A DNA stretch of 64,000 nucleotides, taken from Parietaria judaica. Lineage: Eukaryota > Streptophyta > Magnoliopsida > Rosales > Urticaceae. The stretch's first letter is position 1, and every line of letters begins with the position of its first letter. Below, in pieces: positions 23,244 through 36,234 of the stretch. The notes beneath the pieces were generated by a model that was not told the DNA's origin, ran no database searches, and was given only the letters and a program-made list of their open reading frames with translations. Made by a program: the position numbers and the translations under genes. Location: NCBI GenBank assembly GCA_954871525.1, contig OX940871.1, positions 16,956,532 through 17,020,531 of the forward strand. The letters are read 5' to 3'.

Positions 23244-25376
23244 TTAATGAACGGGATTTAAGTCCCTAAGTATAGTGCTTACAAGCCAATCCGGGCATAC
23301 ACACGACCACATGTCGGAGATACGGCCCGTAATCCGAGATCGAGCTACAAAGTTCGCCGCCTCGTTGCATGAACGAGGAGCCCAACGACACTTAACCACA
23401 CTAGCCAAGTTTCTAATGTTCACTAAAATTGGGCCTTGGACACAATTAAGACTTCCCCCGTTGACAAGTCGGGTTGCACGTAAACTATCGGTTTCCACCT
23501 CCGACACTCTCCAACCCCTTTCAAGGATGAAATGGAGGCCATGACGTATCGCAAAGCATTCCGCGGATAAGACCGAGTCTACCTTCTCCATGGATGTTGC
23601 CGTGAACACGAGGAGTCTTCCTCGGTTGTCTCTTACTACCCCACCGAATGCCGCTCGTCCGGTATCCTTGTCCCACGCTGCATCGACGTTGAGTTTGACC
23701 CCTTCGTCTTCGGCCCCTGACCACCCCCGACGTGTAGAAGGCCGAACTAAGGTCGGACTCTCCGTGCCGCTAGTGCATTTTTTGAAACTAGCAAACCAAC
23801 ACACAATCTCCTCAATCCACACTTCCGGCAATTTGACATGGTTCTCGAAGAGCCTTAAGTTTCGGTCGGACCATGTCGCCCAGAGGATCCCGCAAAAAAG
23901 CTCCAAGTCCGTCGTGGATAGAGCGTTAAAGGCCCTCAAGCAAAGTTCCCAAAAAGGAACCGGTGCCGCCTTCTCTGCCCATTTGTGCAAGGACGAACAC
24001 TCCCAAAGAGCTTGAGCCCGTACGCACGACCACATCGCATGATTCGTATCTTCTGGCAATGCACCGCATAACTTGCAAAAAGGAAGGCACTCCACACCGC
24101 GTCCCCGAAGAGCACCGAACGTAGGTAAAGCCTTGTTCCACGCTCGCCACACAAAATGTTTAACCTTGGGCGGGATTTGGAGACCCCATAATTTCTTCCA
24201 CCAATGTTGTTCCACACAAAAGGAACTGGAGGGACCCCCTCGAGACTCCGCCCTCGCAAGACGGTAACCCGAACGAACCGAGTAGTGTCCATCTTCCTCA
24301 AAATGCCAAACCAAGCGGTCTTTGTAGTCATCGCTTCGGAGAGGAATCTTTAGAATAGCTTCGGCGTCAAAAGGGATCATCATGGAGGTGATAAGATCCC
24401 GGTTCCAACTTCCATTGGAAATAAAATCGGCTACTCTCCAATGGTATCCATCGTCGGGTTCCTTAGAGAGGACGGAGAAACTACCGGGTCTTTGGAGCCA
24501 AGGTTGCGAGAAGGCTCTAAGATTCCCCTCTCCGACTTGCCACCTAACACCCCACCGCACCAAGTTTCGACCCCAACAAAGGCTTTTGCAGAGGAAGGAA
24601 AAATGGCTCTTACATTCAAAATCAAGCACTGATGAATTTGGAAAGTATTTGGCCTTAAGAATGCGGGCCATCAAGCAATCCGGGTATTGGATAATTCGCC
24701 ACGAGAGGCGACCTACGAGGGCCTGGTTGAAGTCTCCTAGGTCCTTGAAGCCCAATCCCCCCGCCGATTTGGGCTTAGCGATGACATCCCACCGTTTCCA
24801 ATGGATTTTTCGTTTTTCCTCCGTCCCGCCCCACCAAATTCGGGCAATATGCCTATGAAGGTCCTTGATGATAGACGACGGAAGCCGGAAGAGACTCATA
24901 ATATACGTAGGGATCGCTTGAACCACCGCCTTCACGAGGACTTCTCGACCCGCGGCCGAAAATAACTTCGCCTTCCAATCTCTGAGATGTTTTAGAACCC
25001 GAGCCGTGATGGTGCTAAAAAGGGCCTCTTTGTTCCTACCAACATGGATCGGTAGTCCGAGGTAGGTTTCAAGGTCGTTCACCACGGGAATGTGAAAAAG
25101 GCTAGAGAAAAGAACCGATTTTTCCGCCGGGGTATTACTAGAGCACACCATCATCGACTTCTCCATATTCACGACTTGACCGGATCTTCTTTCATAGATT
25201 TCGAGGATTGAGATGATAGCGTGGCAACACTCCTCAGTAGCCTCACAAAAAATGAGACTATCGTCCGCAAAAAGAAGGTGAGTCGCCGAGGGAGCCGCGG
25301 GTCTACAGATGAATCCCTTGAGAAGGCCGAGTCGCTCTTGTCCCCGAATAAGAGAGGAAAAGCCCTCCGCACACAC
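23244..25376 (-). pseudogene. LINE ORF2, C-terminal reverse transcriptase, zf-RVT and RNase H
   Basis: An open frame of 710 codons. Near residue 36 is LLFADDSLIFCEA, the catalytic FADD motif of reverse transcriptase. Next are SGQVVNMEKS and YLGLPIHVGRNK. The zf-RVT region follows (WGLQIPPKVKHFVWRAWNKA, then LCGALPEDTNHAMWSC). The RNase H domain near the end starts VKLNVDAAW and contains AFGGVVRDNRG, AECFAIRHGL and EVETDS, keeping the acidic residues D, E and D, and ends near RSCNEAANFVARSR. The open frame is long, but the protein is separated from the rest of ORF2 by frameshifts. Confidence 0.88.
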
Positions 25377-26282
25377 AAGGAAAAGATAGGGGGATAGAGG
25401 GCATCCTTGTCAAAGCCCCCGTTTTGGTACAATTGCACCGCCAGTTCTCCCGTTGATAACAATAGAGAAAACCGGCGTCGAAATACAATCCCGAACCACA
25501 TTAATAACTCTCGGACCGAAGCCCGTCCGTTTTAGCATAGCAATGACAAACCCCCATTCCACCCGATCGTACGACTTGCTCATGTCAAGTTTAAGCGCCA
25601 AGACCCCTTTCTTGCCCGTGGTCTTCCTCCTAATGGAATGAAGGAGCTCGAAAGCAATGGCGGCGTTATCCGAGATTAGGCGACCGGAACAAACGCACTT
25701 CGAGAGTCAGAAATGACGGACGAAAGCACCGCTTTAATCCAATTTGCCACCACCTTCGTGACAAGTTTGGGAATAACATTACAAAGACTAATCGGCCGAT
25801 AGCCTTTGACCTTCATCGGGTTCTTAATCTTTGGAATGAGGACAATGTTGGTAGAGTTCCACGATCTAGCACTAGCTCTCCCGTTCAAAACCGCCAAGCA
25901 ATCCTTCCGAATATCCGGTCCCACGGTATTCCAAAACTTTTGGAAAAAGAGCGCGTGAAAATCGTCGGGGCCCGGGGCCTTCCTCGGTCGATAGAAAAAA
26001 GAGCCAAATCAACCTCCTCCCCGGTGAACTCCTCGCCCGTGAGGCCTTGATGCACATCCGAGAGGGTGCTTATGTCTTCTCCGGTTATCCTAGAAAACTC
26101 ATGTTCGGAAGCGCCATTGGAAGCAAAATGTCCTTAAAGTATCTAGCAAAAACACCACGAACCTCAACCTCCGACGTAACCCATTCTCCATCTTCATTGA
26201 GAATGCCCTGAATAGCATTTTGGGACTTACGGCGCACCGCTCTCGAATGAAAATAAGCGAAGTTTTTGTCACCTCCTTTGAG
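25377..26282 (-). pseudogene. LINE ORF2, 5' part of reverse transcriptase, multiply frameshifted
   Basis: After the in-frame TAG, the text LKGGDKNFAYFHSRA and EGVFARYFK-like sequence follow. Other frames then give RSWNSTNIVLIPKIKNPM, GYRPISLCNVIPKLVTKVVA, SDSRSAFVP and MALKLDMSKSYDRVEW. These are the plant LINE reverse transcriptase motifs, including the first catalytic Asp in KLDMSKSYD. At least three frame changes are needed to link them, so no functional enzyme can be made. Confidence 0.85.
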
Positions 26283-27352
26283 CTAGTCCGCTCGCGCTCT
26301 TTGTTGCCAATAATGTTCTTCAACAAGAATGAGATACTCGAGCTCGTGACCTAGCCTCTTCGCTCCCAAACGGTTAGCCGGAGAGAATGTCTCTTTGTTA
26401 AGTCTTTCGAGGCGAGCGATAAGGTTCTTAATCTTTTTCTCTCGGAGGCCGAAAGACGAGCGAGCCCACTTTTGGAAGGCTATCTTGCAATCGGCCAACC
26501 CCCGGTCACAACATCCATTACGATAGCTTTCACGGCCGTGAAGCCAAGATTCCCAGACAATCGCCGCACATTGGTCGTGGGTGAGCCACCCCGGTTTGAA
26601 AGCCCATCGTCGAGAAGAGCCCGTATTCCCAAGCGTGATGGGTGGTTTACCCACCGTGTCAATGAGAATGACCCAGTGGTCCGGCCCCCAAAAATCAAGA
26701 ACTTCCACCGCACTCGCCAGGTAAAGCCTCTTCCAATCTTGGTTGGCGCATGCTCGATCAAGCCGACATTGGACATTTCTAGCACCGACTTGCATGTTGC
26801 TCCATGTGAAACTCTCGCCTTGAAACCCGAGATCAAGAAGGCCGCAAGCTTTGAGAGTCTCCGCAAAGTCCTCCATATTTTTTGTCCTACGTCTCGTCCG
26901 GCTCGAGTGCTCGAAATCAAAGAGGACTTCGTTGAAGTCGCCCGCACACAACCAACGGGAGTCATCCCCATTATAAATCCTCTTTAAAAGCTCCCAAGAA
27001 AGGTGACGAGAGCTTTCCTTCGGTTCTCCATAGAAGCCGGTGAACCGAAATGGTGAGCCCAATTCGTCCACCGCTAATACGTCAATATGGCTCCTACTAA
27101 AATTTCGAATGGTGATGTCAAAATTCTCCTTCCATAAGAGATGTAACCCTCCACTCAAAGCAATAGCTGGAACCCCAAAACCATTAGTAAAGCTAAGACG
27201 CCGCTTTAATTTCTCCGTTTCCCCCCTCTAAGTTTTGTTGCCGAAAGGAAGAAGAGGTCCGGTTTCCGCTCGCAGATAAGTCTCCGCAAGCGGGCCACCG
27301 CCCCAGGGTTGCACAACCCTCGGACGTTCCAACATAAGATCTTCAGGGCTTC
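26283..27352 (-). pseudogene. LINE ORF2, endonuclease domain
   Basis: This is the apurinic-like endonuclease that nicks target DNA for LINE insertion. It begins near 27348 with LCWNVRGLCNPGAVARLRRL and RKPDLFFLS. A short disrupted stretch holds stop codons and a frame change, after which a 291-codon frame starts at SGGLHLLWKENFD. It shows the motifs GFYGEP, CAGDFNEVL, LDLGFQGESFTWSN and GPDHWVI (H is the catalytic-type histidine of the SDHxP position, here changed in context). The frame ends at TAG just after QQRARAD, where the family has Trp followed by LKGGDKN. The sequence continues in frame beyond the stop. Confidence 0.85.
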
Positions 27353-27940
27353 TGGTCAGCCCGGCCGAAGCGGCCTGCCGATATCAAAGGCGATGGGCAG
27401 AAAATCTCCTGAATGCGATGGTCGTCTCCGTGTACAAGTACACTACATATGGGAAAGACAGCACAACCAGGCGATAGGTCTTGCTCAAGGTCTACCACCC
27501 ATGGGACTGTTGTCATTTCCATACAAAAGCTCCAAATTGAGCACATCGAGCTGGAAAAACCAGCAATAAACAGGGAACCAGTCCCCAACTAAACACTCCA
27601 GAATGCGGTAACCACCCGGAGGTCTCAGCTCACGTATTCACCGGAGTCATGGTTTCAAAGCAAATCCGGATGCCTCGAAGCCTAAACCAGTTTTTTGTGG
27701 ACATTCGAGAAAAACATTTTATCGAACAGGTAGAGGGCACAACCTCCAAGCAATCAGAGATGAGAAAATTTCAGCCAAAGCACTGAGCTAGAACGAAGGA
27801 ATAGAGGGGAATACCTTCGCGGTCACCGGTGGTCTGAGCTTCGTCAGCTCGGCGCACTGCGAGGAGCTCCTCCGCCGCGGCGCCGCCCAGGTCAGAGCCG
27901 AAAACCCCTGCTGCTACTCTCATTTCTTCTTCAAAAGCTT

Positions 27941-30855
27941 TATTGATTGAGACAACCGGAGAAAACTATGACATATTTGTTCATTGCACTTGTTCTCTTT
28001 CCTTTCTTAATTTTCTTTCATTTGATATCCTTTTTCATTGACTTTAACTATTCCTTTGTGGAGAATGATTTATCTTATTTTCTCTCTTATTTTTATTTAT
28101 TTCTCTTCTCCAATGTAAGGTCAAATATACTATATTCAGTAGTTGATTTTTAAATATCAGAAAAATATATATTTTATGGAATAAGTTCTCTTTTAAATAT
28201 TGAAAACTTCAACAACAACAAAATTGAGCTTTGAGATTTGAGATCGTACAACTTTTTAAATGACGATCGAGATCATACACTTTCGTATTTAAAGCAACTA
28301 TGTTGAAAGAACGATTGAAGGTAATATCAATGATATTTGTTAATTACAATTTGTTAAAATATTTGATTATAACAATCTTATTGACAAATTTGCATCACTT
28401 ATAAATTTGCCTCATTCAAAGCAAGAAAGATAAATGTTGAGAAAGTATATTATTTTAAATTTCTTTTTATCATTTTTTTTACCTTTCATATTTTTATTAG
28501 GTTTCGTGGTTGGATAAGAATAACAAAATACGTCAAATATTATATTTATTTGTATACAGAATATTGTGTTTTACTTAAAATGTATTGTTAATAATTTGAA
28601 AAAATGCCTCATTTTAATTTAACGCCCGAGCCATCCAAAATTGTTGGGTCAGCCTTGGCAAAATCGTCGATGTACATCTTATAGCGAAGACAATTGTCGT
28701 CGCTACAAACCTATTTTCTTGCAGTATTAGTAATATTCGCACAACATATTTGATTGGACTAACAGGCTCTTCGCGGGTCCTTGGAGTATGAATGGGTGAG
28801 GGATCGCTGAACTAAGTATATTTTGGTTCTTGTTTTAAATTTTGATCCTGTATTTTTGCTTTATTTTGTTGTGAGTGAATTTGGTTAATTCTTATAACAA
28901 AAGGTGAATAATCCTCATAGATAGTATCTAAGCTAAGTATAAACTTTTGGATTTCTCCTTTTAACTTCTATGTTGCATAATCCTCTATTAGAAATCCGGT
29001 TTCTTGTCATTCCTCGTATTTTAAAAAAAAAAAATTAGCTTTCGAAATGCGACTCAACAAGATATATTAATCTAGTGACTTAAAGCACCACTTATAAACA
29101 TTCGAACTTCGAGTCACTATGAAATTAGGAGCGAATCGATTATCTTTAACTTGACCTGTTTTCGATCTCCAAACGCAACAAATTTTAATCACTTCTCCAA
29201 CAAATTTGATAAGCAAGACCTTGACAGTTAGGTTAATTAGGTTAACCGAATCCCAACTTATTCCAAAAATAATACCCAAAAGGTAAGCTTGGTTTTAATC
29301 ATTCTTATAATGTTTAATCGCAATCACATCCATTCAAATTGATTTATGAGCAAAAACATGTTATATTATACCAATGTACGCAACCTCGCACCGCGTAAGA
29401 CAAACATGTTGTAGTCACAAAATACCCAATAAATATTATGTCAGTCGTTTTACAATGACAAAAACGACATCATATTCAACAATAAATAATCATTTATTCA
29501 CAAGGAGGTCAATTCCTTACAAATTGCAACTATTTATATGGTTGCGTTGTCGTGCAAATGATGGCCTATCTCACAGTCTTCAAATTGAACTTGAAGAAAT
29601 ACTTATTATTACGTCTTTCTATTACAGCAAAATATATTTTTCTTATTTATTGTCCACATATTTAATCATTATCAAAATACATATAAATCTTGAGTCTTGA
29701 TGGTTGGAGTTATAATTATAAACATGTTACTGTAATTGCTCTGTAAGTCTGAGTGTCATTGTGCAATTTACATCATCTTAGAGAAAACCCTCACGATTAA
29801 TATGTTTTGTATTAGTTAGTTCGTGCTTGTGGGTTATTGGACAATTTCGATATTTAGGATGTTTTTATTGTATGAATATACATTGTAAATCCCTTAAAGT
29901 TATTATGCTACCACGGTTTTCCTCTACCATAAGTGAAGATTTACTAATAAATTTAAAATGGAATATCTATGTGAATGATCTTCAACTATTTCAAAAAAAA
30001 AAAAACTATGGCTAGAGATTCCATGCTTATCTTTTTGACTTCCGCTTTTGTATCTAAACACGTTAATTGCGACCTTCCGGGTTTATATTATAAATTTTAT
30101 CTAACAGATATTTATTTATGTAATGTATGGTACATGATCTAAAGATATCTTCGTCTCTATTAAAGCTTGTAATTCCTTGAATCGTGTCGACAGTAATACT
30201 AAAAACACCTAAAACAAGATTTCAGATCACAAACAAAATATATTTCAACTACTTAATTACAACAATTATTCATTTAAATTAAATCGACAGATAACATGTT
30301 AGTTTTCCATTTATATATTTAAGTAAATTAGCTCACTTCTCTCAAGAAAAGCGATATAAATCGATATTATAAGTAGATATATTTCATATTTATATACGTG
30401 TAAACCAATAAGATAAGATATTTGGCCAGCTGGATAAGCATGAAACAAGACACGTGTAGCAGCTCGTTATCCTCCAAGTTGTGGCGAATCGTCGACGTTA
30501 GTTTTTCTGATGTTTTGTCGGTTTTTTTTCATTCTTAAAGCTAAGTGGATAGGTTTTGACCATTCGAGTTCTGCTATGCTCATCCATCATCATGTTATGC
30601 GTTGTATCTTCGCGCAGTGTCACAAAAGCGCTCTGCTTTGCTGACACGTAAGCAGTGAAATGTCATTGCATTATGAGAAGCACGTTCTTGTCAACATTGA
30701 CTAAGATGCCAATACAAGATAAAAAGAAAATTTACTTTTTAAATCTTCAAAAATCGGACTAAATTTGTTCGCCTTAATGGTAATTACAGTATGACAAGTT
30801 ACGAGTTTAAAAAAATTGTGATATAAGTGTTCAAACTTCAAAGATTAGGAATTGA
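27941..30855. other. Intergenic AT-rich sequence, no gene seen
   Basis: No recognisable coding content. The only structured piece is CTATTTTCTTGCAGTA near 28712-28733, which resembles the right end of the CACTA family seen in this window. It could be a relic terminus. Confidence 0.45.
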
Positions 30856-31455
30856 TCCACATGGGCTCATATATATGAATTAATGAGTTAATTCATAAGT
30901 TATTAGTTGGTTAATTGGACTTAAGTAATATGATTCATGAAGCCATTAACATTAAATCCTATTCATATATATGGAGATTAAGAGAAATGGATAGTAAATC
31001 ATTATTCATATAATACCACAAAGGAATATTCCCGTTCTCTCTCTCTCTGAGCTTGAATTCGACATCTCCCTATTCCTAAAGAGGTGGTCGAATTATCCTA
31101 GCTCCAAGAAGGTTCTTGGTTTGTTTCTAACCACTGGAGAAGCACTAGTATTCTTGTTCGGTAATTTCCGGCGACAAGGCGTTCCGTTCGACGATGTAGT
31201 GTACTAGGTAGAGAACGGTGCAATCGAACGGCTTCGTGGTCGGCGTAGGCGTGGACAAGAAAAGGAAATTCAACCTCTACGTGTGCGTGAGATTGGATCT
31301 TCAAGACGGATACGAAAATCGTTCTGTCGAGATTAATATCACGTTCGGTAAACTCTTAATAATAGCTTCGTTATGTAGATCACGTGTTTTCTAAGATTTC
31401 CCGGAGTTTCCTCTTCCGGGAATATGTATAATCTTAGAAAAACCCAACATAAACT
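30856..31455 (+). mobile_element. Possible solo LTR
   Basis: An AT-rich upstream part with repeated ATTCATATAT-type phrases is followed by a TCTCTCTCTCTGAGC leader and a GC-richer block (31060-31330). It ends near AAAAACCCAACA (31438-31449). This layout resembles plant copia LTRs, but no partner LTR, primer site or pol gene is seen nearby. Confidence 0.3.
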
Positions 31456-31462
31456 CTATGAG

Positions 31463-31600
31463 ATGTAAATGTGTGCCATATTGTAAACTTAGCTAATAGT
31501 GTCACTTTTTTTTACACTGAATATGCCTAGTAATGTGGAATAACATTGTAAAATTGACTAATAATTTTACTCGACTAAAAAAACTTCAATGATTGATCGT
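31463..31600 (+). repeat. SINE-like tail, two tandem relics
   Basis: ATTGTAAACTTAGCTAATAG at 31481, followed by CACTGAATATGCC, matches the downstream part of the SINE at 45205-45350 (ATTGTAAACTTGGCCAATAA and CACTGAATATATT). A second, weaker copy follows at about 31546 (ATTGTAAAATTGACTAATAA). The tRNA-like head is missing. Confidence 0.5.
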
Positions 31601-32279
31601 AGATGTTTTTTTCTTCCCGAAATGTGGTAAATTTGAAAAGTAGCGTTATGTAATTAATCGACAACTATATGAAATGACAAGTGCACTACATTGTTAAAAG
31701 AAATTATAATAAAAATATTAAGTCAGGGATGGGAGGTTTTCTTTTACGTATATCGTTTTACTACTGAAACAAAACCGTTTCAAAATATCTCATAAATAAT
31801 TCTTTCGAAGAACATGCAAGACATGAGGAGAAAAAAAGATAAAGTTATTATTTATTATTTGACGAATATTGAGAAAGATAACGAAATCTAGAAATAAAAA
31901 TGGATATAAATATATGATGTATTTCTGTATATATATATATATATATATATATCTTTAAGTGACTTCTATATTGGAACAGGTAAAATGTCGACACAAATTA
32001 AACACCTGAAAGAACTCCGCTCTAGATCTCGAGAAGCAGAAGAACCCCTTTTTTTCTGAATGAATCATAAGCATAATTGGGACTAGGTTCAGTGTGTTGT
32101 ATATACATCGAAATGTGTGAAGAATTTGGTTCGTTGATGAACACTGCCATTATAGTGGTCTGGTAGCGTTTTAAACTATATATAGCAAGTAATTAACTTT
32201 TATATCTTTTACCACGAATATCTGGTTATTTAATGAATAATATTCCAAAACAATCGATAATGAATAAAATGACGTTCCA
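31601..32279. other. Intergenic sequence, no gene seen
   Basis: AT-rich, with an AT microsatellite at about 31928-31952 and no coding similarity. Confidence 0.5.
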
Positions 32280-32870
32280 GTAGGGGTGAAAGCGGAACCG
32301 GGAATCGGGAAATTAGTTGTTTTTTGGTATCTATTCCAAAAATTCGGGATTTTTATTTTCGGTACCGGTTCCCGGTTGCGATTGTAAATTTCCCTATTTT
32401 TTAAAAAACCGGAACCGGAACCGGTACCGGAAAAAAGTAAGAAAAGATTCGTGAAAAAATTTGGTACTAACACGAGACAAAAATTATTGGCCGAAACAAA
32501 AACTTAACACAAGAAAAAAATTAATGGCCGAAAAAAAAAACTTAACACGAGATATAGATTTTGCTTGCGTGTGAAATCTTCTAGTTGGAAGACGAAGACA
32601 TGTAATCGACGGTGGAGGGTTCTCGGCGAAGAGAAGAATATGACGTCGCGATGGATGAGAGAGGGAGAAAAAGAGATTGAAAGGGTCGAGAAAGGAAAAT
32701 GGTAAATATTAAACCCTAATAACGAAAAATACGCATAGTTTAAGTAATAGAACGACATATAACCCAAAAACTACAATAAGCATACAAAATATTTAAAAAC
32801 AATGAAAAACATCTAAAACTACATGTAGTTTAAAACCGGAACCGGTACCAAAAATCGGGAAATTTTAGCG
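32280..32870. mobile_element. hAT-like non-autonomous remnant
   Basis: TAGGGGTGAAAGCGGAACCG at 32281 is a typical left end of plant hAT elements. The subterminal text is rich in CCGGAACCGG/GGTACCGG on both sides (32400-32430 and 32838-32850). A unit with GGCCGAAACAAAAACTTAAC is repeated at about 32489 and 32525. The expected right end with CACCCCTA and an 8-bp duplication was not found, so the right side is lost or diverged. Confidence 0.4.
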
Positions 32871-33153
32871 GCACATGTACTGTAGAAATATTATAAATTA
32901 ATACTCGATAAATTAATAGTCGCGATTAAATATATTTTTGTCCGGTCCCGACTCGGGCCTAACTAGCTAAATTAATAATTCGCTAAATTTATAAGATAAT
33001 ATTTTTTTAGTTAGTATATAGGTCCCAAGATATATAAATTAATAATTCAATATAAAAAAATTATATAAATAATTATAAAAAAAATATATAAATAACTATG
33101 AAATCACATTAGATAAAAAGATAAAATTACATCACTAATTATGTAGTCTTCTT

Positions 33154-33279
33154 TAGAGCTGGGGCTCGCGATAGGATATGGGTGTTCGGGACCGTCGCGA
33201 CGGCCACCAGAGGTTCGGGATTCGTCGCGATTCGGCCTTCAAAATCACGAACAATCGCTATTCGGCCCCGTCGTGGCGA

Positions 33280-33372
<93 letters not shown>

Positions 33373-33477
33373 GCGACGCATCGCGAGCTGCACCACCACG
33401 ACGCATCGCGACGGGGCTGTTGGCGATTTCCGGCGATTACGTCGCGACGGGTCGCGACATCACCAACAACAGCTCTA
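33154..33477. mobile_element. Non-autonomous hAT element (324 bp) with internal TC microsatellite
   Basis: The left end reads TAGAGCTGGGG and the right end, reversed, reads TAGAGCTGTTG. Both sides carry the perfect 8-bp repeat GTCTTCTT (33146-33153 and 33478-33485). An 8-bp duplication and a TAGAGCTG terminus are hAT features. The body holds an 88-bp (TC)n run (33281-33368) and several copies of the palindromic core TCGCGA. No transposase is encoded. Confidence 0.8.
33281..33368. repeat. (TC)n microsatellite, about 44 units
   Basis: Nearly uninterrupted TC dinucleotides, with a single CC break at 33290-33292. Long frames reading SLSLSL or EREREREV-like text on either strand come from this repeat and are not genes. 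Confidence 0.97.
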
Positions 33478-33485
33478 GTCTTCTT

Positions 33486-36231
33486 TATATATGATTCTAT
33501 AGTAATTATTACAGCTTTAATTATCACTATTCTTAAAAGTTGTTGTCATTCCTTTTTAATTTGGCTCTTTAATATTTCTACATTGGTACTATGATAAAAT
33601 CTTTTTAAATCGTAATAATAGTCTCTCTTGATATTCTTAATATTGATACTTTAATATTCTCATATAATAAATTGAAATAATTTTTTGTTACCAAAGATGT
33701 TTATATACTTATAGCTGACTAATATTTTTTTCTTCATTAATGTATAAATTAATAAATTATTAATTTATATGTTAATTAATAATCCGATAAGGGTCCCAAC
33801 AGTATTAATTAATAGAGGTTCTACTATACTTATGTTATTAATCTGTTATCACCTCATACACTTAACGTTAGTGATCAACTGATACATAGCGTCAAGTTGA
33901 TTGCGTTGACTACCACATGACCATGCCACGTCATCTAACCGCCATTAGGCAAAATGATTTTTTTTTTAATTTAATTTTGAAAATAGTTAAAAATAAATTA
34001 AATTTTTCTAAATATTTTTCTAAAAATATTTAATATTTACTGGATAGGAAAGACCCGGTTCAAAGCTTTTGGGATTAAAAATTAAATAATTTTTTCCGTA
34101 TCGTACTGAATTTAAATTTTGTTTTTTTGTTTTGTTTTGTGAAGTAAAATAAATTATAGTGATATATAAACATGATCGATTATTATTATTTTGTGATATT
34201 CTCGTTCAATGGATTTCTTGTTTTTATCTTCCTACTAACCTTTATAAATAAAAAACATAAGGGTTCAATATAAGAGCCTAACAAAGGCAATAATAATCTC
34301 TCAACTTCTTTTACGTATAAGTTTCTATTGTTATTAATGGTAGTTTGTTATGCTACTATATAATACTCTATTTTAATGAAACAACTTAAACGTAGTACAA
34401 GAGCTTGAATATAAAATAAAAAATCATTTTGACATGTGAGTTAAATGTGTCCTTAATTTGTGCTAATTATAATAATCAACGTGAGCTAATTACTTTATAC
34501 GATGTGCAAACAAATCTGAACTCGTTTAATTAAAGCTTATTATTGTCTCGTTTAAGGGCACTAAATCGAAACATCGTAATTAACTAATCATGAGTTTTAG
34601 CGTAGATAAGTATAGTAGTAATTTTCGTTGACTTACTATAAACAAGTAGTTAATTAATTTTGAATTAATTAATTGGCCACCTAGTTTATTAATTATTTGA
34701 GAAGCTACTTTATATTAGAACAATAAAATGAGAAATAAAAGCTAGCTAGCTGTAAAGAAATTAACCCGTAACGCCATGATGAAAAGCAGATCATGTCAAG
34801 TTCGCATTTTTAAATTAGACAACTTTATAGTCCAAAAAAGCAATACGCAATTAAATTCATGAATCTTTTATTATATTTTATATTATATATGTTTATATAT
34901 ATATATATAATATAGTAGCTTGAAAAGAAAAAGGCTGTTTTTTTTTAATAATTACGTTTAAGAGATTTTGAGAAATAAAAATGAAATTGACAATTTCATT
35001 GTTAATTCCCGATGAAACAATATTTTTTTTAATATAAAAACTTATAAATAACTATGCATATGGTTGTCGACTATATATATGACGCTCGTACTCATTTTTT
35101 TTTCTTCGTAACTTAGTTCCATTTGCGATTTTGCCTTACTTGAAAGTATCTAATAGGAAAGAAATAGAGGAAAATAAGAAGAAGAAAAAAATGTGACGAC
35201 AATATTATTATTGATTTATAATGCACTTAATTTTATCCGACTAAATTTAAATGTTGAAAATATTTATCATTTAACTAAACGGAGACTGGTTACCCGTTAA
35301 ATGTAGCGATGCAAACGTGCAACGTTTGTAGTTTCCCGCGTATTTATCAATTCTTCTTGTTATTTTTTATTTTTTTAAAAGATGGAATAATTGATGAAAT
35401 ATTCCAATGATTATATATATCTAATAGGGAAACGAAACGATGGAAATAAATACACCAAATGGAAGCCTATGATCTCTGTAAAAAGATGTCCACATATATA
35501 CTCATCACTTTTGTATATATCTTCATATATATATATATATATATTACAATGAATTAGTATATATAACATATTTTGCGACCGGGAATTGACAATGTCAGAG
35601 ACATGAAAAACAAAAGGCATCAAAGGCTGGAATATGCGAACCACACGTGATCATGTGTATGCAGTTACTCATGCGTCAAGCAGCCACATAAATTAAAAAA
35701 TAGGATTTTATTATTTACAATAAGAATATGCCTACACCTACGACTAACCACACGTTAAAAAAAAACTATATTTTGTTACCAGTGCATTTACTCCTTATTA
35801 ATTAGCAAAAATTGATAAAAACACCACCACATATATTAGTATTATTATTTAAGTTGGAGTTAATAACGATATAAATATTTAATTATTTTTATAAATAACA
35901 ATAATTTCCACAATATATACTATTTATTTCTTTTTTAAATTTCATATATTTCTAGTTCATTTTACAAAATTTTGGTATACAATAAATTAATTAATTCTCT
36001 TCTCGAAAGCGACACGAATTCATGAATTAATAGTACAATCAAAATTATTAAATCAATTAAACAAGTAAATGAAATATAAACATGAAGAAAACTTCAGTCA
36101 TAAAAAATAGATTTATGCTACTATAAAATAAATAAATTAAGTACTTATATCGTTATTAACTCTTTATATTTAATTATTAATTTATTTTAAAATATATATT
36201 TCTATTATGTTCACCGTGATTAAAAAAATAG
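33486..36231. other. Intergenic AT-rich sequence, no gene seen
   Basis: No recognisable gene. Contains AT microsatellites near 34890-34915 and 35522-35544. Confidence 0.55.
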
Positions 36232-36234
36232 TTA

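Larger units (their letters stand above)
23210..27940 (-). mobile_element. L1-type LINE retrotransposon with RNase H, inactivated
   Basis: On the minus strand the order is a GC-rich leader (27940-27360), endonuclease, reverse transcriptase, zf-RVT and RNase H, then a short tail of AATAAAAT-type repeats (about 23230-23205). This is the layout of plant L1-like LINEs carrying an RNase H. The first reading frame (gag-like ORF1) is not seen. Several stops and frameshifts break the ORF. The 5' border and the target duplication were not resolved. Confidence 0.85.

Noticed and set aside
23275..27588. Several plus-strand frames of 60 to 170 codons across the LINE
   Set aside because: They are antisense shadows of the GC-rich LINE ORF2 and show no known protein motifs.
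28712..28733. CACTA right terminus
   Set aside because: The short match to CCTATTTTCTTGTAGTG has two changes and no subterminal repeats or left end, so it is not listed as an element.
33139..33594. Long open frames on both strands across the TC run
   Set aside because: They are products of the dinucleotide repeat (Ser-Leu or Glu-Arg repeats) and include no other protein features.
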